44,344 nt of DNA from positions 1 through 44,344 of IMG/VR virus record IMGVR_UViG_3300023301_000023. One strand, 5' to 3'. Positions 22,889-31,801 of this stretch are shown piece by piece. The position numbers and the translations under genes are program-made. Below the pieces are notes generated by a model. The model had not been told where the DNA came from. It ran no database searches and saw nothing but the letters and a program-made list of their open reading frames with translations. The first letter of the stretch is position 1, and each line of letters starts with the position of its first letter. Source of the DNA: a virus.

Positions 22889-25411
22889 TTATTCTGTAGT
22901 GTCTGCTATTGAAAGGAACTTTTCTTCGGAAGTCCCGTCGACATAATGAACAACCACCTTTAACCCGACGAAGGGTTCCGCTAATGTTCCGCCCCTTGTG
23001 ATTGTGCCTTCGGTAGCAACTGCCGCCGATATGGTGTAAGAACTACGATTGGATACACCAAACACCCTTTGCGTCAACTGATTTGTTGCGCCATAACTTC
23101 CCACGCATTTGTAAGACCAATCGCCGGAATATCCTTGGTTATCTAAACCGAACCCGGTTCCTACTTGCGCCCATTCTGCGCTGCCCTCGTCAAACCTCGT
23201 ATTTAATAAATAGTTGAATACCGACAATTGCTTCACGTCGGTGGTACTTACTAAATCGGTGGAAGCTAACGTCTGCGCTTTGTCGTCCACCGCCTTACGC
23301 ATTGCGTCCGACAATAGTTTCTTAGGTTGCGCCAACTCAACGACCGTCTTTTGTGGTTCTCTGACGTTGAACTGACGGCGCATAATACGGGACTTGACTT
23401 CTGTGTATAGTAGTTCTTTGTCTACTGTATATACTGTGTCACCTATCTCGAAGCTTTCGTGTTCGTGTCCGCTTAATATTGATAAATCTTGAATAGTAAT
23501 AACGTAAGCAATCTGCGGTTTGCAGCCGTCGGCAAGAATGAATTCCCCGTCGTCCTTAAGGTTCTGCGGGTATACGTAAGTTTCGTCTTTGAACTGTCCA
23601 ATCCTCACGCGGTTACGTAGTCCAAGGGTATCAACCCATGTAAAATCCTCTATATACTCAAGGTTATTATTTACGGATTTGACGGTTAAATCACCCTTAC
23701 CATAAAGGTATAATCTAGTCACTAGGTCATATGTGTTTATGTTTCTTACGATTTTCTTTAGGTTTTTAGCGTAATAGAATCGCACTCCATTGTCCTTCCC
23801 GCTTGTTATTACTAAACTAATCTCTTTCGCTTCCTCATTAAAAACAATCTCGCCGCCCCACGTGCTGACTATATCCCGTAAACATTCAAGAACTGACTTC
23901 CATTCGGCCTTAAAATCTCGAAGTTTCGTGTCCGGAATCTCACAACGAACTAATGTCCAACCGGTATCGGGTAAGGCTGCATTTAGTACCGTCTGAATTG
24001 CCATGTAAGCCGTAACTTGTGTTAAGTCCACGGATATAACCTTGAAGTCCCTTAACTCATAGAAGTACGCTTCACACGTAAATGAAGTGAAGACCTTTCC
24101 GTCCTCGCCCCTTTCGTCGATTGCTTCCCGAATTATAAACATTCTAGTACCAATTTTCGCAATCATTTCGACCGGTTCGTCCCCTAGTTCTTTTCTTCTC
24201 GGGTCATTGACCGGAAGCTTAAATGTCAAGGTACACGCTTCGTTTATTGTTTCGTCAATGATTATGTCGTAGGCGTTTCGCAACTCTCCGGCGTAAACCA
24301 TACCGGAAGCCAAGTCCCTAAACATATTTAGAGGTTCACCCGTCAATGCAACCATTTTCGCAATGGCATATCCTAGAATCTGTATCTCGTCGATTACCGG
24401 TGTCACCGATGTGTATTGAGTGCTTAACTCTAGCTTGACTTTTATATATCTTTCATTTGAGGATATAATGGTTCCGTCCCCTCGTATCTTTTGGTATGAT
24501 TCCCACGTGTTACTGTCGCTGCTTGTGCTTGTGTAAATATCAACGGTACACGCCGAAGGATTTGTAAAATTAAGTTGAATCCTTCCATAATTCTCGAACG
24601 GAATTCCTAAGTCCATGACCTCACTTTCCCACGTATAAACTCCGGTGGCATATATCCCGGCGTCATTCGCAAGCTGCAACGAACCCGGCGAAGTCCAATA
24701 GTCCAACATTTGTTTGTCAATAACCGCATTTCTGTATAATTCCATTTGTTCCGGCGTCCATACTTCCCCGGATTGATATATAAATTCGTCAATGAATCCG
24801 TCGAATGAATATTGAAGTCCGGCCCAACTACTTAACATATCGCCCACGGTTAAACTTCTTGTATAACTACCAACCGCCACCGCCGTGCTGCTTAACAACC
24901 AACGAACGCCATTGACGTACACTTCGTCTTTATAACTCGCGTTATCGTCGTGTACCCAAACGATATGATATAACGTATCCGCAACGAATAGGTTATTTGT
25001 TTGACCGCCGCTTCCATCGGAGTATAAACTTATGCTACCATTGCTGCCATAAAGCCTAAAGTTTAACTGTGCGTTATACATCGCCATATGTATTCCGTAA
25101 TTACCCCAACCGTCGCCCCTATTGGTCGCTAGTATGTGCCAACCGGATACGTCGGAAGCTGCGGGTTTTACCCACATAGAAACCATTCTTTTCGTGCTAC
25201 TCGGGAACGCTTGATTCTTCCACCTATAAGCAAAGTTATTAAACGTAGTGGCTTCCCCCCTAACCCCTTCAACGTAAGTTGGTGTCCCTGTTACTACCAC
25301 ACCGCCCAAGTCCTCTGAATTACAATATAAGAACGGTTTAATCGGTACGGCTTCGACCCCGGCTTGAACGAAGTCGGCCTTATTCGTTATTAATGCTTTT
25401 TGTACTGCCAT
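22889..25411 (-). CDS. Tail-associated (Tal-like) protein with LamG domain
   Basis: An 840-aa tail-tip protein. Residues about 25-230 form a laminin-G/concanavalin-like fold (MVSMWVKPAASDVSGWHIL ... SFDGFIDEFIYQSGEVWTPEQ). About 330-660 is the conserved Tal/prophage-endopeptidase-tail region (MVYAGELRNAYDIIIDETIN, FTCEAYFYELRDF, GWTLVRCEIPDT, LYLYGKGDLTVKSVN). The C terminus (residue about 700 on) is a carbohydrate-binding-like segment. In this family the middle region is the hub below Dit. The lectin domain at the N terminus is an unusual placement. I use the ATG at 25411 (GGAGG 7 nt away) rather than the TTG at 25426. Confidence 0.82.
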   Translation of the reverse strand: MAVQKALITNKADFVQAGVEAVPIKPFLYCNSEDLGGVVVTGTPTYVEGVRGEATTFNNFAYRWKNQAFPSSTKRMVSMWVKPAASDVSGWHILATNRGDGWGNYGIHMAMYNAQLNFRLYGSNGSISLYSDGSGGQTNNLFVADTLYHIVWVHDDNASYKDEVYVNGVRWLLSSTAVAVGSYTRSLTVGDMLSSWAGLQYSFDGFIDEFIYQSGEVWTPEQMELYRNAVIDKQMLDYWTSPGSLQLANDAGIYATGVYTWESEVMDLGIPFENYGRIQLNFTNPSACTVDIYTSTSSDSNTWESYQKIRGDGTIISSNERYIKVKLELSTQYTSVTPVIDEIQILGYAIAKMVALTGEPLNMFRDLASGMVYAGELRNAYDIIIDETINEACTLTFKLPVNDPRRKELGDEPVEMIAKIGTRMFIIREAIDERGEDGKVFTSFTCEAYFYELRDFKVISVDLTQVTAYMAIQTVLNAALPDTGWTLVRCEIPDTKLRDFKAEWKSVLECLRDIVSTWGGEIVFNEEAKEISLVITSGKDNGVRFYYAKNLKKIVRNINTYDLVTRLYLYGKGDLTVKSVNNNLEYIEDFTWVDTLGLRNRVRIGQFKDETYVYPQNLKDDGEFILADGCKPQIAYVITIQDLSILSGHEHESFEIGDTVYTVDKELLYTEVKSRIMRRQFNVREPQKTVVELAQPKKLLSDAMRKAVDDKAQTLASTDLVSTTDVKQLSVFNYLLNTRFDEGSAEWAQVGTGFGLDNQGYSGDWSYKCVGSYGATNQLTQRVFGVSNRSSYTISAAVATEGTITRGGTLAEPFVGLKVVVHYVDGTSEEKFLSIADTTE

Positions 25412-25521
25412 TGCTACCACCTCCAAAATTTTAACCTCATAGGCATTACTCTACTTGGTACATATACAATAGGGATTAAACTATCCGGAGTTAATACAAC
25501 CGTTCAATGATATTAGGACGT

Positions 25522-25550
25522 AAGAGAAACCGGAGGGGATTCCTTCCGGT
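25522..25550 (-). terminator. Terminator after Dit gene
   Basis: Minus-strand stem ACCGGA / UCCGGU, an A-C mismatch, then GG/CC, followed by UUCUCUU. It is 23 bp beyond the Dit stop and may reduce expression of the tail-tip genes. Confidence 0.55.
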
Positions 25551-25554
25551 TATA

Positions 25555-25572
25555 TTGAAAGTTAATATTCAA
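25555..25572. repeat. Dispersed 18-bp dyad, copy 5
   Basis: TTGAAAGTTAATATTCAA, exact, directly abutting the Dit stop codon (25573-25575) and followed by the terminator. Confidence 0.75.
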
Positions 25573-26301
25573 TTATAGATATGTGTCCCGGTAAACAAGG
25601 CTTAAACTTGTTACCCCTCCGGTATTTGCAACGGTGTTTTCACCTTCTGATAAGGCGAAGAAGTCACCGCTTAAATATTGGTACGCCCCGGAAGTTCCCT
25701 TCGTGATAGTGGCTTCCTTACAATCCACGACGTATGTTCCCGCTACTGCGGTACTATTAAACGTTAATGTCTGAACAATACCGTCGGCCCTCGTATTAAC
25801 AACCGTGCCCGCACCGCCACCGTGTACAATAGCGATTATTGGTTGCGATAAGTATGTCCCATTATTAACCGCGGATAAGGTACCACTTCCGGATACTGTG
25901 GTTGGTGTTATTGAATACAGAAACGGGTCACTACAAATAAATTGTAAAGTGAATGTTCCCATCGCCCCGATTTGGTCTAATGGTATTTGACTGGTGATTC
26001 TCGCATAATATAGCTTGTCGGGTTCATCGTCGAATATTAGAGGCCTAGCCCCCAACCTCGGATTAAGGAATCCAACCAATGTGCGTAACTTTGTCTTTAG
26101 GTCTGCGGCACTCGCCGCTATAATTGTACAAGTTGTACCTAATGGCCTTGAACCATATTGAACCCCGAAGTCCCATGCACCGTCTTTCCCCGGTATGGGT
26201 TCGAAGTTCTCCCTTAATGGGGGAATCATAGGCACATTTTTACTATTCATAAGAATACTTAATGTGTCGCTATGCGTCCCGTCATATTTAAAACCTATCA
26301 T
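25573..26301 (-). CDS. Distal tail protein (Dit, SPP1 gp19.1-like)
   Basis: A 242-aa distal tail protein that joins tail tube, tape-measure end and baseplate. Diagnostic features are the N-terminal beta region, IPGKDGAWDFGVQYGSRPLG, the DLKTKLRTLVGFLNP helix, LIFDDEPDKLYYARI and FTLQFICSDPFLYS, which is the classic Dit/phage-tail-family signature. The last 80 residues are the C-terminal galectin-like part. ATG with AAAGGAGG; it lies between tape measure and Tal as usual. Confidence 0.92.
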   Translation of the reverse strand: MIGFKYDGTHSDTLSILMNSKNVPMIPPLRENFEPIPGKDGAWDFGVQYGSRPLGTTCTIIAASAADLKTKLRTLVGFLNPRLGARPLIFDDEPDKLYYARITSQIPLDQIGAMGTFTLQFICSDPFLYSITPTTVSGSGTLSAVNNGTYLSQPIIAIVHGGGAGTVVNTRADGIVQTLTFNSTAVAGTYVVDCKEATITKGTSGAYQYLSGDFFALSEGENTVANTGGVTSLSLVYRDTYL

Positions 26302-26334
26302 CTGAACACCTCCTTTTATGTGACTTCGGGTTTA

Positions 26335-28728
26335 TTATTTACCCCGTGACCGGTCTGCGTTTCGCTGCAAGTCATATAGTTCGTTTGATATTGTTCTCGC
26401 GTCGTTTTTATCACTAACGGTCATATTAGCAACTTGAACTAATGGCGCATTGTAGTTTGTGCTTCCGTCGGTTGTGCTACTCTCTCCGCCGCTGCCACTT
26501 TTACCGCCTACCATCGACGCGACGTCTACTCTTCCCGCTTGGTAGTTTCCTACCTTTGGAGGGTCGACCTTCATGTCACCGATACCGCTATATGTCTTTT
26601 TGATTACATCTACACCCGCAAGCACATTGTCGACAAGTGACGGTGAATGGCGTTTGAACGGATTTAATTCGCCTAAGAACTCTTTGGCCCTCGCAACCTT
26701 TTTCTTAATACCTCCGATTAACGAACCAAGTGAACCCATTACGGTTCCTACCAACCCGCTAAATACTCCGGCGATGAACGTTTTAATTCCGCCGAATATA
26801 CCGAATACGGATTGTGACAATCCGCTGAACCTTCCAAGTATCCGACCGATGAATCCACCTACGCTACGTATAACGGTGCTAAATAATCCGCTGAATAATC
26901 TAATAAAGCCGCCTACGAATCCAACAATTACCTTTATGATTTTACCCATAAACCATAATTGAATTAGGTTCCATACTAGCTTAAAAGCTGACTTGGCAAG
27001 GTTTTTAATACTGTCCCATAATTTGCCCCATTGACCCGTTAATGCGTAGGAGAATACTTCAATAATACCTTTTATAACCCCAAGCGCGCCACTGATTACG
27101 CCCTTGATGTTGTCCCATACTTGCATAATAATTGCTAGGATAAGTGGGAACGCAAACTTAATAATTGCGACAATAAGATTTATGATGGGTTTTAATACTG
27201 CCCATATCATTTTCCATGCGTTCGAAGCTGCTGCAAGGAACGTCGGCATAATTTTATTCCACCACGCGGATAAGGCCGCGAATTGTGTTCGGACGAATCC
27301 AACGATTGCCGCGATTGCCGGTCGTACAAATGCAAGTATCGCGTTCCATATTGTGATTACCTTCGCGCGGAACTGTTCGTTTGTCTTCCACAAGTGAATA
27401 AGCGCCGCAACGAATAATCCTATCCCTAATACGACCAAGGTTATAGGACTAAACAACGCCGCGATTGCGCCACCCACTGCCGATAGAACCGTCATTAAAC
27501 TCGCGAACCAACCTAGTAAGACCGGAAGGAATCCGACGAATAACAACAACCCACCCACTACCAATAAGAAGGCTGCGGATATTGCTAGTGTGTAACCGAT
27601 GAACTTTTGCATTGATGGGCTTAAACTCGTAAACCAATTGATTAACTTAGTCAACCACTCGGTTACTTTCCTTATTATGGGAATGAACATCGTCCCGATT
27701 ACAATTTGCGCCGTTTCGAATGAACCGCCAAGGGCTTCAAGTGAACCGTCCAAGTTGTCCAATTGGTCTGTTGCTACCTTGTCCGCGGTTCCCCCGGCTT
27801 TTTCTAGCCCCGCCGTATATTCTGCCAAGCCTTTCGGGTCTTCCATTAACGCCAACATTCCGGACATTGCTTGGGTTCCGAATATTGTTTGTGCTGCGGC
27901 TGCCCTTTGAACGTCTGACATACCGGCGAACTTGGTTTTCATACTCCCAAGTATTGACGATAGTGGCTTCATTTTACCGTTTGCGTCTGATATTTTAATC
28001 CCGTATTTATCCATGATTGAAGCGGCTGCGTCTGATGGTGCCGCAAGTCCCGCGATTGAAGACCGGAGAACTGTTCCGGCTTGTGACGCGTCAATTCCAA
28101 CGTCGCCCAACTTTCCGGCTGCTGCTGCAACTGATTCAATCGACCACCCAACGGCTTTCGCTGCCGGTGCTGCGTACTTCATTGTTTCCCCAAGTCCCGC
28201 AACCGTGGTGTTTGACGATGTGAACGTCTTTGTTAGTACGTCCGCAACTCTTCCGGATTCGCTTGCTTCTAGTCCAAAGGCACTTAATGCGTTCGACGCT
28301 ATGTCTGCCGCAACTGCTACTTCTACCCCTCCGGCCGCTGCCATGTTGAGAACTCCGGGCATTGCTGCGATTATCTCTGTGGCGTTGAATCCCGACATTG
28401 CTAAGTAATTCATTCCTTCCGACGCTTGTACTGCGCTGAATGAGGTTTCCGCCCCTAGTTGTAACGCCTTCGAACGTAGGTCGTCAAAGTCTTTACCGGT
28501 TGCCCCGGATACTGCGCCAACTTGTGACATACCCTTCTCAAACTCTGCCGCCTTTTTGACGGCCTTACCTATTCCATACGCCGCGGCGCCACCAACAACA
28601 GCCATAGTCGCGCCTATCTTTTTAAAATCGGCGGAAGTCCTTTGCATTGACGCTTGCGCTTCGCTAAGTCCTTGTCTAAATTCGTCCGTTCTTAACTGTA
28701 AATGTGCGATGATATTACCGGCGTTCAT
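26335..28728 (-). CDS. Tail tape-measure protein
   Basis: A 797-aa protein that sets tail length and is ejected with DNA. Residues about 60-350 are the TP901-type core (FEKGMSQVGAVSGATGKDFD ... LVTGIDASQAGTVLR region). Several hydrophobic helices follow at about 365-460 (FIGYTLAISAAFLLVVGGLLL and neighbours) and more to about 680. The C terminus is Gly/Ser-rich. ATG with AAGGGGGTGGAG. It is short for the group and predicts a relatively short tail. It follows the frameshifted chaperone genes. Confidence 0.94.
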   Translation of the reverse strand: MNAGNIIAHLQLRTDEFRQGLSEAQASMQRTSADFKKIGATMAVVGGAAAYGIGKAVKKAAEFEKGMSQVGAVSGATGKDFDDLRSKALQLGAETSFSAVQASEGMNYLAMSGFNATEIIAAMPGVLNMAAAGGVEVAVAADIASNALSAFGLEASESGRVADVLTKTFTSSNTTVAGLGETMKYAAPAAKAVGWSIESVAAAAGKLGDVGIDASQAGTVLRSSIAGLAAPSDAAASIMDKYGIKISDANGKMKPLSSILGSMKTKFAGMSDVQRAAAAQTIFGTQAMSGMLALMEDPKGLAEYTAGLEKAGGTADKVATDQLDNLDGSLEALGGSFETAQIVIGTMFIPIIRKVTEWLTKLINWFTSLSPSMQKFIGYTLAISAAFLLVVGGLLLFVGFLPVLLGWFASLMTVLSAVGGAIAALFSPITLVVLGIGLFVAALIHLWKTNEQFRAKVITIWNAILAFVRPAIAAIVGFVRTQFAALSAWWNKIMPTFLAAASNAWKMIWAVLKPIINLIVAIIKFAFPLILAIIMQVWDNIKGVISGALGVIKGIIEVFSYALTGQWGKLWDSIKNLAKSAFKLVWNLIQLWFMGKIIKVIVGFVGGFIRLFSGLFSTVIRSVGGFIGRILGRFSGLSQSVFGIFGGIKTFIAGVFSGLVGTVMGSLGSLIGGIKKKVARAKEFLGELNPFKRHSPSLVDNVLAGVDVIKKTYSGIGDMKVDPPKVGNYQAGRVDVASMVGGKSGSGGESSTTDGSTNYNAPLVQVANMTVSDKNDARTISNELYDLQRNADRSRGK

Positions 28729-28754
28729 TCTCCACCCCCTTTAAATGGACACTC

Positions 28755-29165
28755 TTATATTAATGTTTTTTTCTTTTCTGCATTTTCTTTCATAACTTTA
28801 CGAACATTATTCATTTGGTTCTCGGCTTCCTCGTCCATTGTTTCCTTTGTGTAGTAGGCTTCATCGGTGCCGCTGATTTGGCTTTCGAATTGTGATATAA
28901 GTTTCTGTGGGTCGTTAACTTTTGGATTGTGCGCTATCGCAAGCAACGTCAAGTTCTTACTAGCTTCACCCTTTCTGATACGGCCTAAATACGGTTCTAT
29001 ATCATCGGGATAAACGTCCTCTAGTATCTGCTTTTTACTCCACCCATAGCAGGACGAAAGGGCATGGATAACGTCGTACAACCATGCCCCATCGTCTTCA
29101 TTATTGGATTCGCCCGTAATGGTGGGTTTTTTTATTTCTCCATCTTGCGGGTCATTGCGTTTTTT
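28755..29165 (-). CDS. Tail assembly chaperone GT extension (made by -1 frameshift)
   Basis: The second half of a G/GT chaperone pair. From the slippery site at 29159-29165 the -1 frame is open through the upstream stop: RNDPQDGEIKKPTITGESNN, then a DDGAWLYDVIHALSS-CYGW stretch. It ends 26 nt before the tape-measure gene. The domain (GWSKKQILEDVYPDDIEPYL) is typical of GT proteins in Gram-positive siphophages. The only independent start would be a TTG at 29081 without a good ribosome site, which supports translation by frameshift only. Confidence 0.8.
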   Translation of the reverse strand, partial: KKRNDPQDGEIKKPTITGESNNEDDGAWLYDVIHALSSCYGWSKKQILEDVYPDDIEPYLGRIRKGEASKNLTLLAIAHNPKVNDPQKLISQFESQISGTDEAYYTKETMDEEAENQMNNVRKVMKENAEKKKTLI

Positions 29166-29530
29166 ACTGTATTAAATACGTTTTGAAGGTTGTTAATCTC
29201 CCATATTGCGTTTAGTAATTCAATTCCGCCTTCTAGTCCGATTGTTGGGTCTTCTGCGATTGTCTTTTTACTCAACCCGGAACCTAACGATATTACATCA
29301 ACGACTTGTTCCCATGATTCCGCCGCTGCGCCTAAAATTGCATTGATGAATGAACCTTCGTCGTCCTTGTCAATCTTGGACATATCAGTTAATACCTTTG
29401 TCGGCATTGTTTTTAATATGAGTAACACCTTTGCATATTTTCCAAGCGGTAACTTACTGATTGTGTATGTATTACCTCCGAACTCTACCTCTTTACTCAT
29501 AGCAATAATGTTGTTTAATTTCTCTGACAT
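29132..29530 (-). CDS. Tail assembly chaperone G
   Basis: A 132-aa helical chaperone (MSEKLNNIIAMSKEVEFGG, SKLPLGKYAKVLLILKTMP) encoded between the major tail proteins and the tape measure, as expected for the protein that coats the tape measure during tail assembly. Near its end GTA AAA AAC provides the -1 slippery heptamer that joins it to the GT extension. ATG with AAGGGGGAA. A frameshifted copy of its first ~45 codons lies at 30,147-30,281. Confidence 0.85.
   Translation of the reverse strand: MSEKLNNIIAMSKEVEFGGNTYTISKLPLGKYAKVLLILKTMPTKVLTDMSKIDKDDEGSFINAILGAAAESWEQVVDVISLGSGLSKKTIAEDPTIGLEGGIELLNAIWEINNLQNVFNTVKNAMTRKMEK
29159..29165 (-). promoter_or_regulatory. Programmed -1 ribosomal frameshift site
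   Basis: On the minus strand the heptamer A-AAA-AAC is in the correct phase of gene G (codons GTA AAA AAC). After slippage the -1 frame has no stop until 28755. Position and codon phase are those of known tail-chaperone recoding sites. Confidence 0.75.
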
Positions 29531-29581
29531 TATGATTCCCCCTTTCTATTTTGTGTTATTTAATTTTCAATACGTATCTAA

Positions 29582-29613
29582 TAAATAAACCCGGAAGCTT
29601 TCGCCCCGGGGTC
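29582..29613 (-). terminator. Terminator after second major tail gene
   Basis: Minus-strand 8-bp GC-rich stem with GAAA tetraloop (CCCGGGGC / GCUUCCGGG region) followed by UUUAUUUAUU. It probably keeps downstream tail genes lower than the tail tube. Confidence 0.7.
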
Positions 29614-29618
29614 TGTAC

Positions 29619-30134
29619 TTATATTGCCGCAGTATCTCCAATCGCCGCAAGGTAGTTTCCGTCTGATTTTGTTTCGTCGATAAGTGCCACGAATGTAACT
29701 TCGTATACTGTCTTTTCATCGAACTTATAGGGAAGTTTTACCTCTCCAACAATAACCGCCTTATATAATGTTATATCAAAAGACGCGTCGCCCACCGGTT
29801 TGAATGCCGGGTGTAATGTTAACTCTAACGCACTATCACTCAATTTCTTTCCCGGTGCTGACCCTAGTTCCATTGAAGTAGTACCCACCATTGTTCCTGT
29901 CGGCATTGCTATTTTTAATTTATCAAGTGTAATTTCCGCAAGTGTAACTTTAACAGAAACCGCTTCACCTACAAGGACTTTATCCGCCACGGTTTTTCCG
30001 TATGCGTCAACCACAATGTCTGTGTATTCCGGTTCATAGCTAAACTCGCACCCACCGTCTGTATGTCCTAAGTCTTCCGTACCGAAAGTTAAAATCTGTC
30101 TTCCTATTTGGATATTCGCTAAATCGTTTGCCAT
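29619..30134 (-). CDS. Major tail protein paralogue 2
   Basis: A 171-aa tail-tube protein (SFEYEPEYTDIVVDAYGKT, TGTMVGTTSMELG). It is very similar over its whole length to the 173-aa protein at 30,377-30,898, differing mainly in one region (LGSAPGKKLSDSALELTLHP) and the C terminus. It was produced by a tandem duplication that also copied the start of chaperone G. Its ribosome site AAAGGAGG lies at the duplication joint. Both copies are intact, so both may go into the tube, or one may be a specialised or spare copy. Confidence 0.9.
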   Translation of the reverse strand: MANDLANIQIGRQILTFGTEDLGHTDGGCEFSYEPEYTDIVVDAYGKTVADKVLVGEAVSVKVTLAEITLDKLKIAMPTGTMVGTTSMELGSAPGKKLSDSALELTLHPAFKPVGDASFDITLYKAVIVGEVKLPYKFDEKTVYEVTFVALIDETKSDGNYLAAIGDTAAI

Positions 30135-30146
30135 AATCTTCTCCCT

Positions 30147-30281
30147 CCTTTGTCGGCATTGTTTTTAATATGAGTAACACCTTTGCATATTTTCCAAGCG
30201 GTAACTTACTGATTGTGTATGTATTACCCCGAACTCTACGTATGTACTCATATCAACAATGTTATTTAATTTCTCTGACAT
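30147..30281 (-). pseudogene. Truncated, frameshifted copy of chaperone G start
   Basis: From an ATG at 30281 with an intact AAGGGGGAA site the sequence matches the first ~45 codons of chaperone G. A one-base deletion (GGAGG to GGGG) and a few substitutions make it stop at 30165 after 38 codons. The fragment ends where the ribosome site of the second major tail gene begins. It is a remnant of the tandem duplication. Confidence 0.85.
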
Positions 30282-30343
30282 TATGATTCCCCCTTTCTAT
30301 TTTGTGTTATTTTGTACACTAATTTTCAATACGTATCTAATAA

Positions 30344-30371
30344 ATAAACCCGGAAGCTTTCGCCCGGGAAC
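30344..30371 (-). terminator. Terminator-like hairpin after first major tail gene
   Basis: A duplicate of the hairpin at 29582-29613 with one stem G lost (CCCGGGC), GAAA loop, then UUUAUUUAUU. It is slightly weaker than the other copy. Confidence 0.6.
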
Positions 30372-30376
30372 ATTAA

Positions 30377-30898
30377 CTAAATCGCTGCAATATCTCCAAT
30401 GGCTGCAAGATAATCGCCGTCTTCCTTTAGTTCGTCGATAAGTGCCACGAATGTAACTTCATATACTGTCTTTTCATCAAACTTATATGGAAGTTTTACC
30501 TCTCCGATGATTGCCGCTTTATACAATGTGATGTCGAACTCTAAGTCGTCCACCGCTTTAAAAGCCGGGTGCATTACTAATGCTAGTGCGCCGGTGCTTA
30601 ATTTCTTTCCCGGTGCTGAACCCATTGTCAGCTTTTGTGAAGTAGTACCCACCATTGTTCCTGTCGGCATTGCTATTTTTAATTTATCAAGTGTAATTTC
30701 CGCAAGTGTAACTTTAACAGAAACCGCTTCACCTACAAGGATTTTATCCGTCACGGTTTTTCCGTATGCGTCAACCACAATGTCTGTGTATTCCGGTTCA
30801 TAGCTAAACTCGCACCCACCGTCTGTATGTCCTAACTCAATAGCGCCGTAAGTTAAAATCTGTCTTCCTATTTGGATATTCGCTAAATCGTTTGCCAT
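30377..30898 (-). CDS. Major tail protein paralogue 1
   Basis: A 173-aa tail-tube subunit (IQIGRQILTYGAIELGHTDGG, FDEKTVYEVTFVALIDE), first of the two tail-tube genes after the connector genes. Sequence layout and position between tail terminator and chaperone genes indicate the tube protein. ATG with AAAGGAGGGG. Followed by a hairpin that should lower downstream transcription. Confidence 0.9.
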   Translation of the reverse strand: MANDLANIQIGRQILTYGAIELGHTDGGCEFSYEPEYTDIVVDAYGKTVTDKILVGEAVSVKVTLAEITLDKLKIAMPTGTMVGTTSQKLTMGSAPGKKLSTGALALVMHPAFKAVDDLEFDITLYKAAIIGEVKLPYKFDEKTVYEVTFVALIDELKEDGDYLAAIGDIAAI

Positions 30899-30963
30899 AG
30901 GTTTTTCCCCTCCTTTATGTCCCGTATATCCGGGCGTATTAGTTGACTTCGCTTATAATAGAA

Positions 30964-31332
30964 CTAATCTTTGACTTTACAAGTGAAGTTTAATGAATAA
31001 ATAGAATTACTGTTCTCGTCCTTACCTATGAATATTGGAATCGCTTGGTCTGCCAAACAAAAGGCGACCCACGTTTCCCCAACGTCAAAGAACTCGGCAC
31101 CGTTAAGGCCTTCGAATATGTCAAGGGCCAACGTTTCACCCGCTGATTGTTTATGGGTTCTTATTAACACTTGGAAACTAATCTTTTTTATTCTCGGAAT
31201 ACTAGGGTCTACCGTTCCGCCGGTTAACTTTACCGCAGCACAATCAACCTTCGATTCTGCCGGGAACCCATTCGCGTAATATTTATATGGATAGTTCGTC
31301 TTTAAGAACCCTACTAAATCCATGATTTTCAT
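30964..31332 (-). CDS. Tail terminator / minor capsid protein
   Basis: A 122-aa protein (KIMDLVGFLKTNYPYKYYANGF, AVKLTGGTVDPSIPRIKKI, SYLVLIRT-type strand, ALDIFEGLNG) matching the phage minor-capsid/tail-completion group that caps the tail at the head end. It lies between the HK97 gp10-like gene and the major tail gene. ATG with GAGGGGGAT. Confidence 0.78.
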   Translation of the reverse strand: MKIMDLVGFLKTNYPYKYYANGFPAESKVDCAAVKLTGGTVDPSIPRIKKISFQVLIRTHKQSAGETLALDIFEGLNGAEFFDVGETWVAFCLADQAIPIFIGKDENSNSIYSLNFTCKVKD

Positions 31333-31348
31333 AATAAATCCCCCTCTT

Positions 31349-31801
31349 TTAATACCCCATCGCGGTTCTAACCTCGTCCGCTATGTGTCTATAGAAACTT
31401 TCTTCCTCACCTTTTAACGGTCTTTCTAGGTATTTATTTCCGACCGTGTAATTAGTTCCCGACCACCCGGTTGTCCCCGGCTTTGCTAGGGATTGGGCGC
31501 CAAGATTATATTCCCCTTCGTGAATCCATAACGCATAATTAAAATCGCCACTGCCGTTACTCTCCGACACGGAATATTCAACCGTTCCGTCGACCTCTCC
31601 GACCTTCGTATTTAATGCCGTACTGTGTGACCTCTGCAATACTCCTTTGTCTGTGGGTGCAATCTCTGACGATATACGAACCAACTCGTCAAGACAATCT
31701 TGTAGCCCAAGCATTGCGCCGTCGTAAGCCCTACGTTCTGTAAGTACCATATTTTGTAGGAAATCACTTGGGTCGAATGATACTGTCATATTATCCGCCA
31801 T
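31349..31801 (-). CDS. HK97 gp10-like head-tail joining protein
   Basis: A 150-aa connector protein. GLQDCLDELVRISSEIAPTD-KGVLQRSHS is the standard gp10 start (helix, then 'P-x-D-x-G-x-L'), followed by VEYSVSESNGSGDFNYALWIHEG and KYLERPLKGEEE. It helps close the head and attach the tail. Its ATG overlaps the stop of the stopper gene by one base, with AAGGTGG as site. Confidence 0.85.
   Translation of the reverse strand: MADNMTVSFDPSDFLQNMVLTERRAYDGAMLGLQDCLDELVRISSEIAPTDKGVLQRSHSTALNTKVGEVDGTVEYSVSESNGSGDFNYALWIHEGEYNLGAQSLAKPGTTGWSGTNYTVGNKYLERPLKGEEESFYRHIADEVRTAMGY

Larger units (their letters stand above)
29395..30898. repeat. Tandem duplication of major tail gene plus 5' part of chaperone G
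   Basis: The segment starting inside chaperone G (29395), with its leader, the terminator hairpin and a major tail gene, is repeated starting at 30147. Long stretches are identical, including the leader and hairpin. The right copy has lost most of chaperone G. The joint lies at about 30147. Confidence 0.85.

Noticed and set aside
27104-28744. Several long plus-strand ORFs opposite the tape-measure gene
   Set aside because: These are antisense shadows of an Ala-rich coding frame, without ribosome sites. The minus-strand gene explains the region fully.
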